Shown here: positions 33,702-41,823 of the stretch, one piece after another | How positions within the stretch are numbered: the first letter of the stretch is position 1 | Layout of the letters: each line of letters begins with the position of its first letter | Source: Thiothrix phosphatis | Lineage (GTDB): Bacteria > Pseudomonadota > Gammaproteobacteria > Thiotrichales > Thiotrichaceae | Length of the DNA stretch: 64,000 nt | NCBI RefSeq assembly: GCF_035668035.1 | Contig: NZ_JAYMYJ010000094.1 | Span: forward strand, 10,032-74,031 | Direction: 5' to 3' | Translations under genes and position numbers: made by a program | Notes under the pieces: generated by a model | Databases searched by the model: none | What the model was told of the DNA's origin: nothing | The model's input: only the letters and a program-made list of their open reading frames with translations

Positions 33702-34184
33702 CTAACCCCGGCAGGCCGCTTCGATTGCCGCGATGTCGATCTTTGTCATCCGCATCATCGCGTCAAAAGCGCGTTTGGCGATGGCGGGATCGGCATCAGC
33801 AATGGCCCGTGTCAGCGCGACAGGGGTAATTTGCCAGGAAATGCCCCACTGATCCTTGCACCAGCCGCAGGCGCTTTCCTGCCCGCCATTGCTGACAATG
33901 GCGTTCCAGTAGCGATCCGTTTCTGCCTGGTCTTCAGTGGCAACCTGAAACGAGAATGCTTCGCTGTGTTTGAAGATTGGGCCGCCATTCAGCCCCAAAC
34001 ATGGAATTCCCAACACAGTAAACTGGACTGTCAGCACGTCGCCTTGCTTGCCTGACGGGAAATCGCCGGGAGCGCGGTACACCCCATCGACACTGGAGTC
34101 GGGAAATGTCTCGGCATAAAACTGCGCTGCTGCTTCCGCGCCGCCATCGAACCAGAGGCAAATGGTGTTTTTTGCGGGATTCAT
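33702..34184 (-). CDS. PhnB-like VOC-family protein
   Basis: The 160-residue protein matches the PhnB/3-demethylubiquinone-methyltransferase-like VOC group: NTICLWFDGGAEAAAQFYAETFPDS at the start, VLTVQFTVLGIPCLGLNGGP in the middle, and the WGISWQITP block. Members are metal-fold proteins of unknown activity, often beside SRPBCC and WYL genes. It starts 4 bases after the SRPBCC stop, so the two are cotranscribed. A 140-base gap with the inverted repeat separates it from the next VOC gene. Confidence 0.88.
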   Translation of the reverse strand: MNPAKNTICLWFDGGAEAAAQFYAETFPDSSVDGVYRAPGDFPSGKQGDVLTVQFTVLGIPCLGLNGGPIFKHSEAFSFQVATEDQAETDRYWNAIVSNGGQESACGWCKDQWGISWQITPVALTRAIADADPAIAKRAFDAMMRMTKIDIAAIEAACRG

Positions 34185-34188
34185 ACGG

Positions 34189-34596
34189 TCATACCTCCGC
34201 TTCTACATGGCGCTTGAAGTTATTGAGAATGGCCTGCCAGCCTTCGCGTTGCTGTTCGATGGAATGGGTGGTTTCGGCATCAAATGTCACGCTGACGTTG
34301 ACGCCTTCCGGGCTGTCGGCAAATGTAACCTGGGCGGTGCGGTCGCCGAAAGCGTATTCAATCAGTTGGTGGGGAACGATTTTGGTGTAGGTTCCGGCAA
34401 AGTCGAAACCGAAGCTGCCATCCTTGGCTTCCATGCGGGAGGAAAATTCACCGCCTTCGCGCAAATCGACGCTGGCGGCAGTGGTGTGCCAGTCATCGGA
34501 GGCGGCGTTCCATTGCATGATGTCCGCCGGGGTGGTGTAAGCACGCCAGACCTCCCCGATGGGTGCGGCGACAGTGGTTTCTACGTTGATTTTCAT
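34189..34596 (-). CDS. SRPBCC/AHSA1-like ligand-binding protein
   Basis: The 135-residue protein has the Bet v1/AHSA1 pattern: MKINVETTVAAPIGEVWRAYT, then MQWNAASDDWH, and the C-terminal GWQAILNNFKRHVE. These proteins bind hydrophobic ligands; the precise role is unknown. It begins a pair with the PhnB-like gene. Upstream are a 13-aa ORF and a VOC remnant (34627-34772), scars of an older, longer operon. Confidence 0.88.
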   Translation of the reverse strand: MKINVETTVAAPIGEVWRAYTTPADIMQWNAASDDWHTTAASVDLREGGEFSSRMEAKDGSFGFDFAGTYTKIVPHQLIEYAFGDRTAQVTFADSPEGVNVSVTFDAETTHSIEQQREGWQAILNNFKRHVEAEV

Positions 34597-34626
34597 GGTG
34601 TGTGTCCTTTGGTGGTTATACGGCGG

Positions 34627-34668
34627 TTAGGTCATCAGCAAACGCTCGCAGGTGGTTTCAGTCGTCAT
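34627..34668 (-). pseudogene. 13-codon ORF scar ahead of the SRPBCC gene
   Basis: A reading frame begins MTTETTCERLLMT and stops at once, with AAGGAG 7 bases before its ATG. It overlaps the VOC remnant by an ATGA junction. The good ribosome-binding site with a truncated product suggests the remains of a gene. Confidence 0.35.
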
Positions 34669-34772
34669 CGCGCTGCTCCTTGGCATGTAACCCGCATCAT
34701 CGGGAAGACCAGCATTTGCATGCCGCCTGCGTATTCCTGGCTTTCGGACTGGCCGACGGGATTGGGTTTCAT
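34665..34772 (-). pseudogene. Truncated copy of the VOC gene
   Basis: The region 34697-34858 repeats 33394-33648 with about 94 bases missing. The remnant keeps the start (MKPNPVG), then jumps to SESQEYAGGMQML and goes out of similarity at its end, giving 35 residues instead of 133. The promoter and inverted repeat are kept. The loss removes most of the first half of the VOC fold, so it cannot be functional. Confidence 0.75.
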
Positions 34773-34822
34773 GGTGTTTCTCATTGGGTGTTGTTGGATA
34801 GTTTTTGTAGTGTACGCTCCGC

Positions 34823-34846
34823 CTCCTGACAGCATCATGTCAGGAG
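34823..34846. promoter_or_regulatory. Second copy of the inverted-repeat operator
   Basis: The same CTCCTGACA-N6-TGTCAGGAG as at 33612-33635, inside a stretch of about 58 bases that is almost identical between the copies. It precedes the VOC remnant and the SRPBCC/PhnB genes and so may now drive them. Confidence 0.5.
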
Positions 34847-34939
34847 TGTTGCTGTAAGCAGGCCGGATTTGCCGCATTCTTTACTTTTCACCCTGGCTTT
34901 TTCACTATAGCTGGAAAACCAGCTTAAGTGAGAGGCCGA

Positions 34940-35671
34940 ATGGAGATTCAAGTTACCAGAAACGATTCCCTGGAGATGTTGCAGGCCAAGGTCTTGTCAT
35001 CCATGCGTTCAATTGCCCAAAACATACTGGCAGCCGGGAAACAGCCTGAAACGCCGGAACAACTGTTTGCCGCAGCAATAAGGTTGGGCGATAAAACACT
35101 TGCCGGAATATCCCCAACCGTGCTTGAAGACCCTGACAAAATCGGGTGGTCTGTACCGATTTGTAAATCCGGCTGTCACTATTGCTGCTACGAGCAAGTC
35201 AATGTGACGCCACCAGAGGTTTTCACTATCGAAACCTATATCAAAAACCACTGGCCTGACGACCGTCAAAGATCCCTGCGAAAGCGGCTCCAGTCAGCCG
35301 CCGCCAAAGCCCAAAATCTGGGACAAAACACTTACTATAAAGCAAGGATTGCTTGCCCCCTGTTAAATGCTCAAGGTATGTGCAGTATCTATGAGGTGCG
35401 CCCTTTGATGTGCCGCGCCTATAACTCCTTAGACCTTAAGCGTTGCGAACGTGCCGCCAAATTGGCCCATAAGCCTGTCCGTGAACGGGGAGTGCCCGCT
35501 AACGGTTCGGTTCATGGTGTTTTTAATGGCGTCTACAGTGGGCTGCGGAAAGGATTGGAGGTGGAGCAGCTGCAAAGTCATTTGCCAATGTTGGTTGTGG
35601 CGCTTCAGTTAGTGTTTGATGATGCGACGCTTAAAGATCGTTGGTTAAAAGGAGATCGGGTATTTGGCTAG
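34940..35671 (+). CDS. YkgJ-family cysteine-cluster protein
   Basis: The 243-residue protein has the CxxxCCxxC-type metal-binding cluster of the YkgJ family (CKSGCHYCCYEQVNV, about residue 78) and later cysteines in ARIACPLLNAQGMCSIYEVRPLMCRAY, which complete the site. Members are thought to bind zinc or iron; activity is unknown. The first half has a helical extension before the cluster. I used the ATG at 34940, after GAGAGG; an in-frame GTG four codons upstream is an alternative. It stands alone between the VOC region and the large secreted protein. Confidence 0.8.
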   Translation: MEIQVTRNDSLEMLQAKVLSSMRSIAQNILAAGKQPETPEQLFAAAIRLGDKTLAGISPTVLEDPDKIGWSVPICKSGCHYCCYEQVNVTPPEVFTIETYIKNHWPDDRQRSLRKRLQSAAAKAQNLGQNTYYKARIACPLLNAQGMCSIYEVRPLMCRAYNSLDLKRCERAAKLAHKPVRERGVPANGSVHGVFNGVYSGLRKGLEVEQLQSHLPMLVVALQLVFDDATLKDRWLKGDRVFG

Positions 35672-35870
35672 CCGGGCTGGCTATACCACCGCGCCCATAA
35701 GCTCCACGGCAAACGGCACAGTGTCCCCGTTGCGTTATTTTGGCATCAGCCAACCCCGCGTATTATTTCAATGGCAGGTGACCTTGCCCGATACCAATTA
35801 ATGTCCAATTCAGCCAACATTATTGAATATAAATATAAGGCGGCATAATTCCTCATAATTGGGTTACACA

Positions 35871-38591
35871 ATGAAAATAAGTTCGGGGCGTGTGGGTAGG
35901 CTTCTGTGGCTAGGTTTGTTCAGCAGTCCGGCGGCGTTTGCAGACATTTCGGGTACGGTATTCCTTGATTACAACTTGAATGGCCAGTTGGATTCCACGG
36001 CCAAGATGCGCAATTTTGCGGACACGATGGACATCGACGTGGCGGTTGACCGGGGCGTTGCGGGCGCGCAAGTCCGGGCTGAATGCGTGACCAGCAGTGG
36101 CACCAGCACGTTTGGCCCCGCCACCACCGATGCGAATGGGCAATTCACCTTAAGCACGGCAGGGGCCACCGCAGGCGCGGACAATTGCCTGTTGCAGACG
36201 GTCACTTTGCCTGCGGGTTACAGCGTAGGGGCGCAAAGCGGGGCGGGCAATGTGCAGACGCAGTTCGTCAGCCCCACCGCCACCGGAGCCAACTTTGCCG
36301 TGCAGGAAACCACCAGTTACTGCCAAAACAACCCGGACTTGGCCACCGACCGCTTTGCGTATGGGCAGCAGACCTTGAACCCGCCCTATGCGGGGAACCA
36401 CGATGTGCCCAACATATTCGCCTTCCCCTACAACAGCGGTGCCGCTGGTTTGCCAAACACGTCCCCCACAGGCAGCGCTTCCCCCAGTTTGGATGCCAAT
36501 GACCCGGTGATCAGCGACCTGGCGTTGGCGCAGGATGTGGGCAGCGTCTTTGGCTTGGGCTGGCATCCGGCTTCCAAAAGCCTGTTTGCCGCCGCGTATA
36601 TGAAAGCGTGGACAGGCTTTGGCCCTGGCGGCACAGGGGCAATTTACCGCATCAACATGGGCGACCCTGCCCACCCCAGCACCAGCATTTATGCCGACCT
36701 GAACCAGATTTTCCCCGCCACTCCCCCAACCTCGGGGGACAACCCTTATCTGACCGGCAGCTTCTCCGCCGCCAACCCTGGGTATGCGCAAATTTCTGAT
36801 GGCAGCGATGGCGTGCACCCCAAGGGGACTTATGTGGCCTCGGGCGACGCCACCCGCGACAACCAAAATGGGGAAATTTCCAATGCGGTTAGCAGGGTGG
36901 GGTTTGGCGACCTGGATGTGTCCAATGATGGCAAATCCCTGTTCACGGTCAATATGGCGAACCGCAAACTCTATATCCTGCCGCTGCGCGACACGCCCCT
37001 GACCGCTGCGGATGCAGGGGCCATCAACAGTTATGACATCCCGGTGCCTGCCGGGTGTTATTTGCCCGCCCCCCATTATCTGGTGTTTGGCTTGGGCGAA
37101 TATCAGGGAAGCTTGTATGTGGGCAGCAGTTGTTATACCGGCTATGGCAATGCCGCACATGGCGTATTCCGCTTTGATTTGGCCACGCGGCAATTCGACC
37201 CCAACCAAATCACCGGGCATAGCTCCGATGTGGATGGCTACGGCTCCAACATTTTCGCCATCACCGACATCGTGTTTGACGCCAAGGGCAATATGACCCT
37301 GGCCACCCGTGCGATTTTTGAGCGTGACATTGCACATAATGTGGATACGCAAAAAACCCCCGGATACGGGATCGTCTATCGGGCCTGTTTGCAGAATGCC
37401 GCCACCCATACCTGGGTGCGGGAAAACAATGGTTCGTGTGGCGGGGTCACCACGGCGGGTGCCAATGATGGCAAGGGCTTCCAAGGGAGCACGGGGCGCT
37501 ACTTCTATCAGGAATCCACCGCTGACGGCAATGCTTACGGAGCCAGTTTTGGCGGCGCGGCGCAAGTGCCGGGCTTTTTGGATGCTGCCCACACGGTGGC
37601 TGACCCTTTTAATTTGTACGAAGCGGGTGTTGCCTGGCTGGATGTCGGCCTGGGGGCGAGCACCGCGACTGCCGGGCGACGCAGCCGTGCCTATGGTTTT
37701 TATCATGGTGTTGGGAGTATTGACGGGGGCAATACTGATGACCGTCCAGTAAGTGGCAAGAATGCCGCGTTGGGGGATTTGGAAGTGCTGTGCGATGCGC
37801 CCCCGATTGAGATTGGCAACCGCGTCTGGAAGGACACCAATGCCAATGGCGTCCAAGACCCGGGCGAGCCGCCGGTTGCCGGAGTCAAGGTGGAGCTGTT
37901 CGCCCAGGGCGCGGATGTCAACACGGCCACCCCATTGGCGACCACTGTGACCGATGCGGAAGGCTATTACGTCTTTTCCAGCGACCCGCGTGGCTACCCA
38001 ACTAGCGGCAACAACGCGGTGAACGACACCGGCGGTGCCACAGGGGGCTTCATCAGCACCGACATGCAGGGTGGGCGCGCCAGCAGCGCCAGCCACAAGT
38101 ACGGCTTGAAAAGCCTGTTGCCCAACACGCAATACCAAGTCGCTATCCGCCAGGTGGCGGGTGCCAGCAAACAGTCCGCCTTGGCCAGCTTGTCGCTCAC
38201 CGCCTCATCGCAGGGCAGTGACGCCGAACGCAACTCGGACGGCAGCCTTGCGGGCAACAATGCGGTTTCGAGTGTCACGACATTGGATGCGGGCGGGAAT
38301 TTCCATGCGGTGGACTTTGGTTTCATTGAGCCAAGCACCGACCTGAAGCTGGGCAAGACCGTCGACAAAACCACGGTGCGCCCTGGCGATACGGTGGTGT
38401 ACACCCTGACCCTGGAGAATGAAAGCGATGTGGACGCAACCAATGTGGAGGTCGCCGACAACCTGCCGTCTAACCTGACCTTCGTCAAAGCCACGCCCAG
38501 CGCGGGGACATTCAATGCAGGCGTTTGGAGCATTAGTAAAGTCACCGCCAAAACGACGGAAACCTTACAAATTGAGGCGACGGCTAAATAA
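35871..38591 (+). CDS. Large secreted protein with SdrD B-like and DUF11 domains
   Basis: The 906-residue protein has a signal peptide (cleavage likely after AFA), an N-terminal SdrD-B-like domain (ISGTVFLDYNLNGQLDS), a beta-propeller-like middle region with many Gly/Asn/Asp turns (about 150-640), a second SdrD-B domain (IGNRVWKDTNANGVQDPGEP, about 650-810), and one C-terminal DUF11 domain (about 825-905) which ends the protein. No LPXTG, PEP-CTERM or membrane anchor is visible. Related proteins often have more DUF11 repeats, so this may be a shortened form. Likely surface or extracellular, adhesive or structural. The 3' end overlaps the hydrogenase protease gene by 8 bases. Confidence 0.75.
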   Translation: MKISSGRVGRLLWLGLFSSPAAFADISGTVFLDYNLNGQLDSTAKMRNFADTMDIDVAVDRGVAGAQVRAECVTSSGTSTFGPATTDANGQFTLSTAGATAGADNCLLQTVTLPAGYSVGAQSGAGNVQTQFVSPTATGANFAVQETTSYCQNNPDLATDRFAYGQQTLNPPYAGNHDVPNIFAFPYNSGAAGLPNTSPTGSASPSLDANDPVISDLALAQDVGSVFGLGWHPASKSLFAAAYMKAWTGFGPGGTGAIYRINMGDPAHPSTSIYADLNQIFPATPPTSGDNPYLTGSFSAANPGYAQISDGSDGVHPKGTYVASGDATRDNQNGEISNAVSRVGFGDLDVSNDGKSLFTVNMANRKLYILPLRDTPLTAADAGAINSYDIPVPAGCYLPAPHYLVFGLGEYQGSLYVGSSCYTGYGNAAHGVFRFDLATRQFDPNQITGHSSDVDGYGSNIFAITDIVFDAKGNMTLATRAIFERDIAHNVDTQKTPGYGIVYRACLQNAATHTWVRENNGSCGGVTTAGANDGKGFQGSTGRYFYQESTADGNAYGASFGGAAQVPGFLDAAHTVADPFNLYEAGVAWLDVGLGASTATAGRRSRAYGFYHGVGSIDGGNTDDRPVSGKNAALGDLEVLCDAPPIEIGNRVWKDTNANGVQDPGEPPVAGVKVELFAQGADVNTATPLATTVTDAEGYYVFSSDPRGYPTSGNNAVNDTGGATGGFISTDMQGGRASSASHKYGLKSLLPNTQYQVAIRQVAGASKQSALASLSLTASSQGSDAERNSDGSLAGNNAVSSVTTLDAGGNFHAVDFGFIEPSTDLKLGKTVDKTTVRPGDTVVYTLTLENESDVDATNVEVADNLPSNLTFVKATPSAGTFNAGVWSISKVTAKTTETLQIEATAK

Positions 38592-39084
38592 TGGGCGCTG
38601 ATGCCCCATTGTTTTGGCGTAGGGTGATGGGCAGATCAGCTTCCCGGAGCCATTGCCCCGCCAACGCAATGGCGGCTTCCAGGTTTTGCGCCGCCTGTGC
38701 GCTTAAGCCTTCGCCTAATGCAAAGTGGTAGCCGCGAATCCGCAATACCTGGGCGGGCGGGGCATCCCTGCCATACACCTGCCGGAAGGTATGCAGCAAG
38801 GCGGCGGGTGTCTGTGCATGGCTGGTGTAACTGCCATCCTGTTGCGCGTTGAGGTCTTCCAGCGCATACGGGGCGGCGCAACTGACATCCGCATCTACGA
38901 ACAGGATGCGCCTGCGCCCTAGCAAATCGGTGATGTGCTCCACCTGCAACTGCATGTCGGTGAGGCATTCCACCCCAGGCAATTGCAGGGCGGCAACCGC
39001 TTCTGCCGCCAATATGCCCAGCGCATCATCGCCCCGCCCCGGATTGCCGTAACCGAACAGCAGGAGCGGCGCAACTTCAGTCAA
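38584..39084 (-). CDS. hoxW: Hydrogenase maturation protease
   Basis: The 166-residue protein matches the HyaD/HoxW endopeptidases that cut the C-terminal tail of the [NiFe] large subunit after metal insertion: LLLFGYGNPGRGDDALG at the start (first metal Glu/Asp region), QLQVEHITDLLGRRRILFVDAD, and RIRGYHFALGEGLS. The gene overlaps hoxH by 8 bases and is the last of the hox operon. The assignment as the HoxH protease follows from position. Confidence 0.9.
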   Translation of the reverse strand: MTEVAPLLLFGYGNPGRGDDALGILAAEAVAALQLPGVECLTDMQLQVEHITDLLGRRRILFVDADVSCAAPYALEDLNAQQDGSYTSHAQTPAALLHTFRQVYGRDAPPAQVLRIRGYHFALGEGLSAQAAQNLEAAIALAGQWLREADLPITLRQNNGASAPII

Positions 39085-40552
39085 GCCCGCACCCGTAGCT
39101 GCCGTCGCTGTTTTTCGTCAAGTGACTGAGCAATTGCCCGTCGTGGCCGTACAGCTCCACCTGCAATGGCATCTTGCCGAGGGCATGGGTGGCGCACGAC
39201 AGGCACGGGTCATACGCCCGCACCGCCACTTCCAGATGGTTGAGCAAGCCTTCGGTGATTTCTTCCTGCCCGTCGAGGTAGTGGTCGGCCACCGAGCGCA
39301 CCGATTCATTCATGGCCTGGTTATTGCTGGTGGTGGACACAATCAGGTTGGCCTTTTCGATCAAGCCTTGCTCGTTGACCTGATAATGGTGGAACAAGGT
39401 GCCGCGTGGGGCTTCGATGACGCCGATGCCTTGCGGGCGTTTTTCACCCGTCACCAGCAAATCTGTGCCGGTAATGTCCGGGTCATTGAGCAGTTCCTGG
39501 ATCGCTTCGGCGCAGTGCAGCATTTCGATCATCCGCGCCCAGTGGAACGCCAGCGTGTCATGCACATACGCGCCGCCGCCAAACGCACGGAAACGCACCC
39601 GGGCGGCTTCCGCCAATGGGGTTGCAATGCTGTCGCACAGGTTGACCCGCGCCAGCGGCCCTACCCGGTACCAGCCGTTTTCCTTGTCGATGGCGGTGAA
39701 GTAGGGGAATTTCATGTATGACCAGTTGCGCACTTCTTCGCGGATCATCAAGCCGTAGTTGCGGTAATCAAACTGGTCGAAGATGTCGCTGCCGTCCGCC
39801 CGTCGGGCGCGCAGGCCACCGTGATACAGCTCCAGCTCGCCTTGTGCCCCGATCATGCCCAAGTAGTTGGTCTGTAGGGTGGCGAACGCGTGGTTTTCCG
39901 GGTGTTGCAGGTGGATGGACTCATTCAGCGTCACCGCATCCTGCGACCAGGCAATAATGTCGGCAATATCCACCAGCAGGGCTTGGCGTTCGTCCTCGTC
40001 CAGGGCTTTGTTCATGCCGCCGGGAATGGCGGCCGCACCGTGGATACGCTTGCCTGCAATGGCGGCAATCACCTGCTGGCCGTATTTGCGCAGTTTCACC
40101 CCTTTCAGGCCGATGTCGGGGTAATCTTCCAGCACGCCGACGATATTGCGGTGAGCGAGGTCAGAGCCGAAACCGAACAGGAAATCAGGGGACGACAGGT
40201 GGAAAAAGTGCAGCGCGTGCGATTGCAACACCTGACCGAAATGCAGCAGGCGGCGCAGCTTGGTGGCGGTCGGGGTCAGTTCATCCACGCCGACGATCTG
40301 GTCAACCGCTTTCGCCGCTGCCAGATGGTGTGAAACCGGGCAGATGCCGCACAAGCGTTGCACAAAATACGGCACTTCGGTGTAGGGGCGGCCCTGGATG
40401 AATTTCTCAAAGCCGCGAAATTCGACAATGTGCAAGCGCGCTTCCTGGACGTGGTTGTCCGCGTCCAGCAGCAGGGTGATCTTGCCGTGCCCTTCCACCC
40501 GTGAAACCGGGTCAATGGCAATGCGGCGCAGGTTGTTGGTTTGTGCTTCCAT
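39077..40552 (-). CDS. hoxH: NAD-reducing [NiFe] hydrogenase large subunit HoxH
   Basis: The 491-residue protein carries both nickel-binding pairs: RLCGICPVSHH in the N-terminal part and DPCLSCATHALG near the C-terminus, after which a tail of about 30 residues remains for the protease to remove. DPVSRVEGHGKITLLLD marks the start. It forms the H2-activating module with HoxY, in the cytoplasm, and passes electrons to HoxFU. Its gene lies 10 bases after hoxY and overlaps hoxW. Confidence 0.95.
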   Translation of the reverse strand: MEAQTNNLRRIAIDPVSRVEGHGKITLLLDADNHVQEARLHIVEFRGFEKFIQGRPYTEVPYFVQRLCGICPVSHHLAAAKAVDQIVGVDELTPTATKLRRLLHFGQVLQSHALHFFHLSSPDFLFGFGSDLAHRNIVGVLEDYPDIGLKGVKLRKYGQQVIAAIAGKRIHGAAAIPGGMNKALDEDERQALLVDIADIIAWSQDAVTLNESIHLQHPENHAFATLQTNYLGMIGAQGELELYHGGLRARRADGSDIFDQFDYRNYGLMIREEVRNWSYMKFPYFTAIDKENGWYRVGPLARVNLCDSIATPLAEAARVRFRAFGGGAYVHDTLAFHWARMIEMLHCAEAIQELLNDPDITGTDLLVTGEKRPQGIGVIEAPRGTLFHHYQVNEQGLIEKANLIVSTTSNNQAMNESVRSVADHYLDGQEEITEGLLNHLEVAVRAYDPCLSCATHALGKMPLQVELYGHDGQLLSHLTKNSDGSYGCGLD

Positions 40553-40562
40553 CTCCAGACCC

Positions 40563-41099
40563 TCAATCGTAATGCAACATGGCTTTCGGCAAGGCTGGCT
40601 CTTTCCCCGCCAACAAGTCGCTCAGGATGGCAAAAAACGCATCGCCCGGTGGCGGGCAACCCGGCAGGTAATAATCCACCCGCACCACTTCGTGCAAGGG
40701 GTGCACCTTGGACAGCAACAGCGGCAATTCGGGGTCAGACGGGATCATCGGGTTATCCACGCCCATCCCGTCCAGGTAGGCTTCTTCCAGGCATTCCTGC
40801 ACGGTGTAATGGTTGCGCATGGCGGGGACGCCGCCGTTGATGGCGCAAGCCCCGACCGCAATCAGGATTTTGCATTGCTGGCGGAATTCCCGCAGGACAT
40901 GCACATTTTCGGCATTGCACAGCCCGCCTTCCACCAGGCCAATGTCGCACGGGTGGCAGTGCTTGATGTCGGTGAGCGGGGAGCGGTCAAACTCGACGTG
41001 TTCCAGCAAGCCGACCAGCCGCTCATCCATGTCCAGGAATGACATGTGGCAACCGAAACAGCCTGCCAGCGAGGTGGTGGCGATACGGATCTTACTCAT
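40563..41099 (-). CDS. hoxY: NAD-reducing hydrogenase small subunit HoxY
   Basis: The 178-residue protein has the small-subunit pattern for the proximal [4Fe-4S] cluster: TTSLAGCFGCHMSFLD, VEGGLCNAENVHVL, GACAINGGVPAMRN and YLPGCPPPGDAFF. The ATG at 41099 gives the usual N-terminus MSKIRIATTSLAG; a longer reading to 41249 runs through hoxU without similarity. It overlaps the hoxU stop by 8 bases. Confidence 0.93.
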   Translation of the reverse strand: MSKIRIATTSLAGCFGCHMSFLDMDERLVGLLEHVEFDRSPLTDIKHCHPCDIGLVEGGLCNAENVHVLREFRQQCKILIAVGACAINGGVPAMRNHYTVQECLEEAYLDGMGVDNPMIPSDPELPLLLSKVHPLHEVVRVDYYLPGCPPPGDAFFAILSDLLAGKEPALPKAMLHYD

Positions 41100-41823
41100 C
41101 GTGATGCTCCGTTTTTTGCAGGCCAACGTGGGCGACATCGGATTCGGCAGCCGAATGCAGGTCAAACCTGCGCCGCCCAATCGGCACTTCGTAACCGTGG
41201 TTTTTCGGCAGGATCGCCCCAACCGGGCAGATATGCGCCGCTGCGTCATCCAGCGTCAGCGTGCTGTCACCCAGTTTGCCGCTGGGGGTGTTGACAATGA
41301 TCTGGGTATTGACGCCACGCCCACCGACGGCAAAGACGTTTTTGCCATCCAGGTCGCGGCTGGCACGCACACACAATTCACACAGCACGCAACGGTCACG
41401 GTCCAGCAGGATGTCCGGGTGGGAGGCATCCACTTCGCGCCGGGGGTAAAACGGTGGGAAATGCCCATCCAGCATCCCGAAATGGTAGCCGAGGGCCTGC
41501 AAGGTGCAGTCGCCGGTTTTGCTACAGGTGGGGCACAGGTGGTTGCCTTCCACAAACAGCATTTGCAGCAGCGTCTTGCGCACTTCCTGTAAGGCGGGGG
41601 TATTGTTGTCGACTTTCATGCCAGCAGCGGCGGGCAGGGTGCAGGCGGATGCATTGCGCCCGTCCACTTCCACCGAACACAGCTTGCAACTGCCATGCGG
41701 GGTCAAGCCTGGTTTGTGGCACAGGTGCGGAATGTAGATGCCGGCGGCGAGCGCGGCGTCCATGATGGTTTGGCCGGGCGTGAAACTGATTTCCTGCCCG
41801 TCAATCAAGAAAGTGTTGTTCAT
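41092..41823 (-). CDS. hoxU: Hydrogenase diaphorase subunit HoxU
   Basis: The 243-residue protein resembles the N-terminal part of NuoG. It has a [2Fe-2S] ferredoxin-like domain (IPHLCHKPGLTPHGSCKLCSVEVDG with a further Cys in SACTLP), the His-Cys3 cluster region (NHLCPTCSKTGDCTLQ) and a C-terminal [4Fe-4S] binding motif (DRCVLCELCVRAS and HICPVGAI). It carries electrons between HoxY and HoxF. Its start overlaps the hoxF stop by 4 bases. Confidence 0.93.
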   Translation of the reverse strand: MNNTFLIDGQEISFTPGQTIMDAALAAGIYIPHLCHKPGLTPHGSCKLCSVEVDGRNASACTLPAAAGMKVDNNTPALQEVRKTLLQMLFVEGNHLCPTCSKTGDCTLQALGYHFGMLDGHFPPFYPRREVDASHPDILLDRDRCVLCELCVRASRDLDGKNVFAVGGRGVNTQIIVNTPSGKLGDSTLTLDDAAAHICPVGAILPKNHGYEVPIGRRRFDLHSAAESDVAHVGLQKTEHHDE

